DNA from: CAVDWX01 sp963612735
GTDB lineage: Bacteria; Bacillota_I; Bacilli_A; RFN20; CAG-826
Reading direction: 5' to 3'
Assembly: GCA_963612735.1 (NCBI GenBank)
Contig: CAVDWX010000032.1
Location: 1-5,140, forward strand
DNA length: 5,140 nt
The translations under genes were made by a program, and so were the position numbers. Within the stretch, counting starts at the first letter, position 1. Every line of letters starts with the position of its first letter. A model generated the notes under the pieces. The model was not told where the DNA came from. It did not search any database and saw nothing but the letters and a program-made list of their open reading frames with translations. Shown piece after piece: positions 1 through 5,140 of the stretch.

Positions 1-1079
1 ATTTTAGATAACAACAATCTTTTCTTTAAATATGTCCAATCGTCGAGATAAGGATGATTTCGATAAATATTTAAATCAATAATAGTTTCCATCCAATTGT
101 CAATCTCATCTTCTAAAATATTCCTAACTTCTTTAACTAAATTATTAGAAACTAAATTATAAAAATCTAAACGAGTAAAATATCCATTTTGCCCAATTTT
201 AAAAAGTAACTTTAATACTAAAATGACATCATTATCGATATTGATGCTCGACCTAATAGCGTAAGGAATATCAGGAAAATCGACATCATTTTGTTTAAAC
301 ACTCTTTCGATATCATTAATGTAGTCACTTATATGAGGAGCCACGACATAAAAATCATTCATCTTCACGTCTTCATTTAATAATTTAGAGCAAATAATTG
401 AGTGGACATATTGAATCTCTTTTAATTTAGAAGGAGCACTAGCGATAACATAATGAGTGGAATTATCTTCTTCGATAGATAAAGAATAGACATTATCATT
501 ATCTTTTAATAATTTTAAATAGGCTTTATCGAATTTATTAAAACCAAAAAAGTAGACATTTTCATCCTTAAACGGAATATATTTCATTTTTTCAATCGTT
601 TTAAAGTTGTATTTACAACATATATCAACGACATCGTTATATAAAAGATATTGTTCAGTATCTACAAAACCATTTAATCCCTCAAAATCATCTTTATAAT
701 AAGAAAGTAAAAGATCCGCTAGAGAAGAAGAGAGATCATATAATTTAATTGGACTATCATTAATATATTTATGAAATGATTTATAAGTCTCTTTTTTATT
801 AACTAAAATCGAAATAATAATTTGAGTCAAAGTCGATTTATCAATCAATTTATAATTAGGATTATGGCTAAGTAGAGGAACGACTTCATTTAGCGTTTTA
901 GTTTCAACATTCATTAAGACGTTATCCTTTTCTTTTTTTAGCCAATAGGATTTAAACCAATTTTCAATTAATAGATTAGGAAAAACAATCGTCGTTGTCG
1001 TAAAAAAGTCTTTTTTTGTCTTAATATTATCAATTAATAAGTCCGCTATGTCGGATAATTTCTTTTTAAATATTGCCAT
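1..1079 (-). CDS. recC: RecC, exodeoxyribonuclease V gamma subunit (N-terminal part, cut by the window edge)
   Basis: RecC is the non-catalytic helicase-like subunit of RecBCD. It splits the duplex at double-strand ends, holds RecB and RecD together, and reads Chi during recombinational repair. The frame is open from ATG at 1079 to the left edge (359 codons, no stop). The translation follows E. coli RecC in order, compared from memory: residues 27-41 (IVFPNLLIENW) match the RecC segment ILVQSTGMAQW; residues 113-133 (LYDLSSSLADLL then DDFEGL) match FQLSSKAADLF; residues 173-180 (ENVYFFGF) match SRVFICGI; residues 213-260 (SAPSKLKEIQYVH, then DFYVVAPHISDYINDIERVF) match CHSPQREVEVLH and DIIVMVADIDSYSPFIQAVF; residues 271-276 (IPYAIR) match LPYAIS. 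These 359 residues cover about the first 530 of E. coli RecC, so this is a compact version. The start fits because the N-terminus aligns from the first residues and an in-frame TGA lies just upstream. No Shine-Dalgarno is visible. recB and recD are expected to the left, unseen. Confidence 0.92.
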   Translation of the reverse strand, partial: MAIFKKKLSDIADLLIDNIKTKKDFFTTTTIVFPNLLIENWFKSYWLKKEKDNVLMNVETKTLNEVVPLLSHNPNYKLIDKSTLTQIIISILVNKKETYKSFHKYINDSPIKLYDLSSSLADLLLSYYKDDFEGLNGFVDTEQYLLYNDVVDICCKYNFKTIEKMKYIPFKDENVYFFGFNKFDKAYLKLLKDNDNVYSLSIEEDNSTHYVIASAPSKLKEIQYVHSIICSKLLNEDVKMNDFYVVAPHISDYINDIERVFKQNDVDFPDIPYAIRSSINIDNDVILVLKLLFKIGQNGYFTRLDFYNLVSNNLVKEVRNILEDEIDNWMETIIDLNIYRNHPYLDDWTYLKKRLLLSK

Positions 1080-1095
1080 AATAATTACAATTCAA

Positions 1096-1104
1096 ATTAT
1101 AACA
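1096..1104 (-). promoter_or_regulatory. Extended -10 promoter element of recC
   Basis: On the minus strand the sequence reads TGTTATAAT, a perfect TATAAT (1101-1096) preceded by TG at 1104-1103, which is the consensus extended -10. No good -35 stands 16-18 bp upstream, and extended -10 promoters can do without one. Transcription would begin near 1088-1090, only about 10 nt before the ATG at 1079. The message would then be almost leaderless, which agrees with the missing Shine-Dalgarno. A promoter further upstream is also possible. Confidence 0.5.
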
Positions 1105-1106
1105 TA

Positions 1107-1125
1107 AGCAAGGATAGAAATTGCT
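1107..1125. promoter_or_regulatory. Small inverted repeat upstream of the recC -10 box
   Basis: AGCAA (1107-1111) and TTGCT (1121-1125) form a perfect 5-bp inverted repeat with a 9-bp spacer. It covers the place where a -35 region of the recC promoter would lie, so it could be a small operator. In DNA this AT-rich, five-base arms can arise by chance. Confidence 0.2.
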
Positions 1126-1194
1126 CATTTATTATTACTGTTAATTGAATAATTAATTGCAACCACCCTTCTTATTTTCATCCAATAAAATCCA

Positions 1195-1252
1195 TGTTGT
1201 TTGATGTTGTACGGTGTTGTAATAAAATTTCAAAAATATTGTCAAGTGTTGT
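1195..1252. repeat. Phased TGTTGT/ACAACA repeat cluster upstream of recC
   Basis: TGTTGT occurs at 1195-1200, 1205-1210 and 1215-1220, at an exact 10-bp period, and again at 1247-1252. On the minus strand these are ACAACA boxes. The fourth box is one base from a perfect TTGACA (minus strand, 1245-1240), which could be a -35 with a weak TACAAC -10 (1221-1216) at 18-bp spacing; that -10 overlaps the third box. The 10-bp period is not a multiple of three, so the copies sit in different reading frames and the repeat acts at DNA level rather than as peptide. An operator array for recC is the simplest reading, but no regulator is known from this window. Confidence 0.4.
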
Positions 1253-1267
1253 AAAAACAAAGGCTAG

Positions 1268-1718
1268 CGTTTTGAAAGAGAAATAAGAAATAGACATATT
1301 AAGAAAGAACAAATCCCCTTAGTAATAAGACTAAAAGATGGATTTAAGAATGGTGATGTCTTTTTTTAGAAATATTAATCAAATATTACTTTCTACCGCT
1401 TCAGCGGTTGTCCATGATGATGCTTATGTCAAAAATAAATATAATGCTGGAAGTGGACGATCAGATATCATCGTTATAAATAAACAAAATAAAGATATTG
1501 GATTAGTCAATGAAATTAAAAATATAAAAGTAAGAACTACTAAAGAAAGACTCGATAACTCCGTAAAGGTAGTCTTAAAACAAATAATCGCAAAAGGATA
1601 TGAACAAGAATTGATAACTTTAGGAGTCAAAAATATCATGCTATTTGGAGTAGCGTTTTATAAAAACAAAGTTTCAATCATCACTAAAAAAAGTGAGCAA
1701 TTATTGATAAGCATATAA
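1268..1718 (+). pseudogene. Decayed remnant of an AAA-ATPase-like / PD-(D/E)XK nuclease (DUF1703-type) protein
   Basis: The intact reading frame 1338-1718 (126 codons) ends in a PD-(D/E)XK nuclease fold of the kind found at the C-terminus of AAA-ATPase-like proteins of roughly 500-580 residues. Counting from ATG 1338, the GR-S-D motif gives catalytic Asp43, the strand LVNEIKN gives Glu59 and Lys61, and KQIIAKGY supplies Gln82 and Tyr88, followed by GVKNIMLFGVAF, typical of the family. The N-terminal ATPase domain is missing. Just upstream another frame (1268-1366) encodes EIRN, then LKDGFKNGDVFF, resembling the family's linker before the nuclease. It joins the main frame if one T is removed from the T7 run at 1361-1367. 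The usual YHGF-type helix before the SNRESG-like motif also seems deleted. ATG 1338 follows a TAA by three bases and has no Shine-Dalgarno. Family members are common, fast-duplicating accessory genes of unclear role. A small functional stand-alone nuclease is less likely but cannot be excluded because the active-site residues survive. Confidence 0.7.
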
Positions 1719-1721
1719 AGA

Positions 1722-1743
1722 AATAAGCGCAATTGTGCCTATT
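1722..1743 (-). terminator. Palindromic terminator after the surface-protein gene
   Basis: The minus strand reads AATAGGCACAATTGCGCTTATT: outer arms AATA/TATT, a mismatch, then GCAC/GCGC pairing (one G-U) around an AATT loop. It is followed by the T-rich TCTTTATAT. It lies 25 nt past the stop of the surface-protein gene and just after the stop of the convergent nuclease remnant. The plus-strand side has only a weak T tract, so it fits the minus-strand gene best. The stem is short for a strong intrinsic terminator. Confidence 0.5.
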
Positions 1744-1768
1744 CCTTATAAGTTGAATTTATTAAATC

Positions 1769-4702
1769 TTAATTAGTTTCTTTCTTCCTTTTAAATAAGA
1801 GGATAGAAGTGAACCACACTACTCCAATTAAGGATATAAGAGTGATAATGGTAATCGATGATTTATCATTTATTTTATTAATCTTATTAGTTCCCGAAGT
1901 AGATACTCCAAATGTATAATCATCTAATACTTTTTCATTATTAGCAGTTGCCCAAGCCACTAAACGAGCGCATTCATTGTTATAAGCCTCATTAGTGCAG
2001 AATAACGTTCTTTGCTGTTCATTTAGGACATTAAACGCTGCTTTTGCTAAAGCATAATAACCACTATCTCCTAAGCATTTACCAGTTTCTGAATTATCAG
2101 TAAACGCAATATCACCTATGTGCATGTAGGAGTCGATGAATGTTTCTAGACCAAGACAGTCTTCGGTTTTACTGATATCAGTTTCATTTACTCCATTTAT
2201 AGTTAATGAAGTAATACAAGTACGGTCTTTATTGATAGATTCAATTACTAATTTATTTGTTGCGGTAGTAAAAGTTTTTTCATTACTGGCTTCAGAAATG
2301 GTGAAAGATTGACTACTACCATCACTAACTTTTACTGAATAAGATGTTGCTCCGTTCCAACCTGCTAATCCTATGGTTAATGATTTAATTTTCATACTAG
2401 ATGAAGTTTCAAGTGTTAAACTACCATTGTCATTTGACGTTCCCAAACGCAGCATAGACTGGCTTTCATAGCATTTTGTATAGACGTTAACTGCTGAAAT
2501 ATTAGTTATTACCTTCGAATCATAATTAAAGCATTGTTCCCAAGATATTTGATTATGTGGCATCCCATATGAATCTTTTGTTCCAATAGCTTTAGCAAAA
2601 TTATCCGTCAATATTGTGGACTCAGTTGTCTCGACTACTTCTCGCCAATTAGCCACTTCTATTTGTTTGTTTTGAACGCTATTTACTCCATGATAAAACG
2701 CTACTAAATATTTATCGTTATCCGCTAATGTAAATTGATAATCAAGTGAAAGAGGGGTTTCATTTTCTTTATCAGGAGTGGAACTATCATATAATCCTAA
2801 ATGAATATCATCTTCTCCAGTACCAACAACAGGGTTATCAGCTCTTTCTTTATCTAACCATGATGGTGAAAATTTCCAACTACTATAATTAGGGAAATCT
2901 TTTAAAGTATCGCTTTTATATATTTTATGATCTCCTCTAGATGTCCAACTTAACGAAGTAACGCTGTCCACTAGTGAGGTAAAGATGAATTCAGCTTTAG
3001 TAGTATTCGTGTATACGCTGCTAATTGTAATAGTAGCACTACCTTCTTTTACGGCTGTAACAGTAAATTCTTTATCGTTTTGAGTTACAGTAGCTACTTC
3101 TTCATTACTTGAAGTATATGTTAATTCTTCAGTAGCTAATCCTACTTTAGTAGTTGTAGCATTAAATGTTACTGATTTACCAATATAAGCACTTCCTTCA
3201 GTTTTATCTAAAGTAATATTAGTGAGGGCTGATTGGAAAACACTAACTTCACATGTAGCGGTTAAATCTTCTTGTCCATCTTCTTTAATAGTCAATGTAA
3301 TCGTCGCGGTTCCTGCATCTTTAAAACTGACAATAGCTAAAGTTTCTTCGGTATCTAATTCAATGACTTGCTCATCGCTATCAGTGCTTGTCCATTCGTA
3401 TGTAGCGGATTCACCGACATTAATTGTCGATGCATTTATTTCATAAGTTTCAGTATCACCAGTCCAACCGCTTATTTCAGTTTTATCTAACGTTAATGTT
3501 CTTTCACCAGTTACCTTTACCACTCTTTCAGCGGTTAAATGATTCCCATTCGCATCAGTACCAATAGAGGTAGCAACAACGGTGATCGTTTCATTAACTT
3601 CATCTGCTAGAAACTCACCAGTTTCTTCATCGATTATTGATTTTGTGGCATCTTCTTCTTTTATTGACCACGTAACACCTTCATTTGGTTCATTGCCTTC
3701 TACTTTAGCTTTAAAAGTATATTCTCCACTAAAAGGTAATGTTAATGTATCAGTTGGATCGATTATTGAAATGCTAGTAACATCACCGTCACCAACAGTA
3801 ATGGTATAACACCCGCTAGCGGATTGTCCGTTATCATCTTTATAAGTAATAGTAACTGTCTTACCTGAATCACTTTTTGTTAATGTAGGCAAATTAGCTA
3901 AATCTAAATCTTTATCACCTAATTTAAAAGATAATCTAGAATCATTAACATTTGTAATATTGATTGAAGTATTATCTGAATACGTTCCACTAATAGTAAG
4001 ATTATTTAAAGACAAAGTCTCACCTGATTTAAAAGCAGTAGTTCCAGGTGTGACAGTAAATGCATCTATAGTGGGGCCGGAAGCTTCTTTCTTATATAAA
4101 GTTAATGCTCCGCCAGTAGAAGTACTATAACAAGCAAAACCATTATTAGCATTATTTCGAAGATTAGAATTTACTGGACTTGTCAATGTAGAATTATATT
4201 TATTAACAAACTCGAATGTTTCTTTTCCACTGATTGCCCAAAGTGACTTATTGTCAGTGCCGTCTTCCAATAATTGCGCCTGATTTTTAATCCCATTACC
4301 CGCTACATATTTTTTTATATTAGCATTGTAAATTGTTACATAATGACCACTACTGGCAATATGCCAAACAATGGAATCATCTGGATCATTAATTGTACTA
4401 TCAGTTCCAGTGATTGTTGAATAAGACAAACGATTAGCACTTTTATTATTACTAATTATAATTTCGTTTTTCATTGCGTATGTTGTCGATTTAGTGTCTG
4501 TAGTAATTGTATAAATGATAATGTAATCACCTTCATCAATACTTCCACTAGTACTTGAAGTATATTTACTAAATGTTCCGGTAATAGCTGTAGCTTTAAC
4601 CATATTAATTTCTTTCGCGCTATTAACCTTTATACCTATCCCCAAGCACAATAAAAAAGACAGGCATAATAATCCTAGTCTATTACGACGTAATTGTTTC
4701 AT
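1769..4702 (-). CDS. Secreted, membrane-anchored multi-Ig-like surface protein (977 aa)
   Basis: This is probably a cell-surface adhesin-like or carbohydrate-binding protein; the ligand is unknown. Residues 1-29 are a Sec signal peptide (basic KQLRRNR, hydrophobic core, likely cut after VNSA). About 35-206 resemble the beta-rich N-terminal module that precedes Ig repeats in such proteins and ends in TLYKKE. Four bacterial Ig-like domains follow near 209-304 (Big_3-like, with ISGTYSDN), 307-398, 401-487 and 492-576; the last two share a TLDKTE opening. Residues 578-838 look like one or two beta-sandwich modules; the later one carries the recurring LRLGTSNDNGSL pattern. Residues 845-925 (FIDSYMH, AKAAFNVLNEQQRTLF, ARLVAWATANN; Cys 849, 876, 902, 911) form an alpha-helical C-terminal module that I recall from surface proteins of uncultured Mollicute-like bacteria. 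A membrane helix (949-970) and KRKKETN end the protein. No LPXTG sortase site is present. ATG 4702 was chosen over the upstream TTG 4744 because the signal peptide starts there, after a GGGGG ribosome site. No catalytic domain is recognised. Confidence 0.85.
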   Translation of the reverse strand: MKQLRRNRLGLLCLSFLLCLGIGIKVNSAKEINMVKATAITGTFSKYTSSTSGSIDEGDYIIIYTITTDTKSTTYAMKNEIIISNNKSANRLSYSTITGTDSTINDPDDSIVWHIASSGHYVTIYNANIKKYVAGNGIKNQAQLLEDGTDNKSLWAISGKETFEFVNKYNSTLTSPVNSNLRNNANNGFACYSTSTGGALTLYKKEASGPTIDAFTVTPGTTAFKSGETLSLNNLTISGTYSDNTSINITNVNDSRLSFKLGDKDLDLANLPTLTKSDSGKTVTITYKDDNGQSASGCYTITVGDGDVTSISIIDPTDTLTLPFSGEYTFKAKVEGNEPNEGVTWSIKEEDATKSIIDEETGEFLADEVNETITVVATSIGTDANGNHLTAERVVKVTGERTLTLDKTEISGWTGDTETYEINASTINVGESATYEWTSTDSDEQVIELDTEETLAIVSFKDAGTATITLTIKEDGQEDLTATCEVSVFQSALTNITLDKTEGSAYIGKSVTFNATTTKVGLATEELTYTSSNEEVATVTQNDKEFTVTAVKEGSATITISSVYTNTTKAEFIFTSLVDSVTSLSWTSRGDHKIYKSDTLKDFPNYSSWKFSPSWLDKERADNPVVGTGEDDIHLGLYDSSTPDKENETPLSLDYQFTLADNDKYLVAFYHGVNSVQNKQIEVANWREVVETTESTILTDNFAKAIGTKDSYGMPHNQISWEQCFNYDSKVITNISAVNVYTKCYESQSMLRLGTSNDNGSLTLETSSSMKIKSLTIGLAGWNGATSYSVKVSDGSSQSFTISEASNEKTFTTATNKLVIESINKDRTCITSLTINGVNETDISKTEDCLGLETFIDSYMHIGDIAFTDNSETGKCLGDSGYYALAKAAFNVLNEQQRTLFCTNEAYNNECARLVAWATANNEKVLDDYTFGVSTSGTNKINKINDKSSITIITLISLIGVVWFTSILLFKRKKETN

Positions 4703-4774
4703 ATGTATATCCCCCAGATGTTTATTAACTAACGATATGAACAATTATCAAATATAAATGACTGTCTTTTTTAT
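4651..4774 (-). repeat. Long-range inverted repeat bracketing the surface-protein start codon
   Basis: ATAAAAAAGACAGGCAT on the plus strand (4651-4667) is matched at 16 of 17 positions by the minus strand at 4774-4758 (ATAAAAAAGACAGTCAT). In the minus-strand mRNA the leader copy (4774-4758) could pair with signal-peptide codons (4667-4651): 13 contiguous base pairs, one mismatch, then 3 more. The 90-nt loop would hold the ribosome site and ATG 4702. Part of the match is an A6/T6 run, so chance is possible. Confidence 0.4.
4711..4715 (-). promoter_or_regulatory. Ribosome binding site deciding the start of the surface-protein gene
   Basis: The minus strand reads GGGGG followed by ATATACAT and then ATG 4702, an 8-nt spacing. 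It is one base off GGAGG and is the only purine-rich ribosome site near either possible start. It supports ATG 4702 rather than TTG 4744, which would add 14 residues ahead of an otherwise classic signal peptide. Confidence 0.65.
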
Positions 4775-4824
4775 GAGTTATTTATAAGTGATGATGTTAA
4801 AGATGTTCTTTAATAGACATGGAT

Positions 4825-4853
4825 ATTTTATCGTGCATATAATTGTTTATCAA
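4825..4853 (-). promoter_or_regulatory. Sigma-A type promoter of the surface-protein gene
   Basis: The minus strand shows TTGATA (4853-4848), a 17-bp spacer, and TAAAAT (4830-4825). Each hexamer has five of six consensus bases at the optimal spacing. Transcription would start near 4818 and give an untranslated leader of about 115 nt before ATG 4702. That leader contains the upstream arm of the long inverted repeat at 4651-4774. Confidence 0.6.
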
Positions 4854-5058
4854 TCTCGATTTTATATCATAATTTATAAATGTTGATTGTAGCGATAAAA
4901 ACTAATTGTAAAAATTTATTAAAAGTTATTTTTGTCCTATTTAATGTTTAATGGGAATATGTAAAAGGAAGAAAAGAAAATGATAAGATAATTTATAGGT
5001 TACTATATGACAAGTATTAAACGCACTAATTCTGATAGCGCTATTAAAGATAATATAA
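4854..5058. other. AT-rich intergenic stretch without a supported gene
   Basis: Most of this stretch is A/T-rich with stops in all frames. The only structured item is AAAGGAAG (4964-4971), a good Shine-Dalgarno 8 nt before ATG 4980 on the plus strand, but that frame stops after three codons (MIR then TAA). The same frame reopens and encodes a 30-residue peptide from ATG 5007 to TAG 5099, which is not recognised. A palindrome ATAGCGCTAT lies at 5035-5044, within the reopened frame. I see no tRNA, other RNA gene or mobile element here. Confidence 0.5.
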
Positions 5059-5075
5059 AGGATGCTAATTATCCT
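5059..5075 (-). terminator. Possible weak terminator after the right-edge minus-strand gene
   Basis: The minus strand reads AGGAT, a 7-nt loop (AATTAGC), then ATCCT, a 5-bp stem followed by TTATATTATCTTTA. It lies 18 nt beyond the TAA at 5096-5094, where a terminator for the partial right-edge gene would be expected. The stem is short, so it would be a weak terminator. Confidence 0.35.
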
Positions 5076-5093
5076 AAGCCACTATCGGAAGTT

Positions 5094-5140
5094 TTATAGT
5101 TTCCTAGCATAATCTACAACATAACGAACCAAATCACGAT
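5094..5140 (-). CDS. Probable C-terminal end of an unrecognised protein (cut by the window edge)
   Basis: From the right edge one minus-strand frame (codons from 5138) reads RDLVRYVVDYARKL and then TAA at 5096-5094. It is only 14 codons, but the alternating hydrophobic and charged residues look like the closing helix of a real protein, and a possible terminator hairpin follows. The other two minus-strand frames stop within nine codons. The family cannot be told from so few residues, and a chance open frame of this length is quite possible. Confidence 0.4.
   Translation of the reverse strand, partial: RDLVRYVVDYARKL

Noticed and set aside
1141..1156. TTAATT/AATTAA inverted repeat
   Set aside because: It is pure A/T apart from one loop base, in very AT-rich DNA, and is expected by chance.
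1194..1286. 30-codon plus-strand open frame starting at ATG 1194
   Set aside because: It has no ribosome site, runs through the TGTTGT cluster, and shows no family resemblance.
1424..1639. Minus-strand open frame of 71 codons
   Set aside because: It lies antisense to the nuclease remnant, whose frame carries recognisable family motifs. It has no ribosome site and is a shadow frame.
1681..1696. TCACT/AGTGA hairpin with an A-rich loop
   Set aside because: It is inside the nuclease remnant's coding sequence and has no T tract on either side, so a terminator is not supported.
3197..3490. 15-base direct repeat (3197-3211 and 3476-3490)
   Set aside because: It encodes the conserved LDKTE opening of two neighbouring Ig-like domains and reflects domain duplication rather than a separate DNA element.
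3222..3809. Two plus-strand open frames of 74 and 75 codons (3222-3446, 3582-3809)
   Set aside because: Both are antisense to the Ig-like domains of the surface protein. Their Ser/Val-rich content is what the reverse of Thr/Glu/Asp-rich codons produces.
4703..4744. TTG start at 4744 for the surface protein
   Set aside because: It would put 14 extra residues before a standard signal peptide and lacks a ribosome site, whereas ATG 4702 has GGGGG at 8-nt spacing.
5007..5099. 30-codon plus-strand open frame
   Set aside because: No ribosome site directly precedes ATG 5007, the peptide is not recognised, and it overlaps the likely end and terminator of a minus-strand gene.
1..5140. CRISPR array, tRNA or rRNA genes, insertion sequence
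   Set aside because: I found no regularly spaced long repeats, no tRNA-like or rRNA-like sequence, and no transposase motifs or matching terminal inverted repeats.

Overview
The window is AT-rich with a standard genetic code: Trp is TGG throughout, and every recognisable gene stops at TAA. Protein style and base composition suggest an uncultured low-GC Firmicute or Mollicute-like gut bacterium (RF39/Erysipelotrichia type). The main support is a large secreted Ig-repeat protein ending in a C-terminal membrane anchor with a KRKK tail and no LPXTG motif. The taxonomic call is inference; the window holds no phylogenetic marker.

Layout, left to right. (1) Positions 1-1079, minus strand: the first 359 codons of a RecC-type exonuclease V gamma subunit, cut by the left edge and recognised by aligning its motifs from memory to E. 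coli RecC. (2) 1080-1267: a regulatory gap with an extended -10 box right next to the recC start, a small inverted repeat, and a cluster of TGTTGT (ACAACA on the other strand) repeats, three of them spaced exactly 10 bp apart. (3) About 1268-1718, plus strand: a decayed remnant of an 'AAA-ATPase-like / PD-(D/E)XK nuclease' (DUF1703-type) gene. Its nuclease core residues survive, but the ATPase part is gone and a T7 run appears to hold a frameshift. (4) 1722-1743: a near-perfect palindrome that suits a terminator for the convergent minus-strand gene. (5) 1769-4702, minus strand: a 977-residue secreted, membrane-anchored multi-Ig surface protein with a good promoter, a long leader, and a long-range complementary pair bracketing its start codon. 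(6) 4854-5140: mostly non-coding, with a probable C-terminal end of another minus-strand gene at the right edge.

The recognisable genes do not form one pathway. RecC works in DNA-end repair with RecB and RecD, which would have to lie outside the left edge. The surface protein is a stand-alone transcription unit. The nuclease remnant is debris between them. I see no convincing new multi-gene system. The points worth following up are RecBCD-type repair in what looks like a Firmicute, the phased repeats upstream of recC, and the possible leader-start pairing of the surface protein mRNA.
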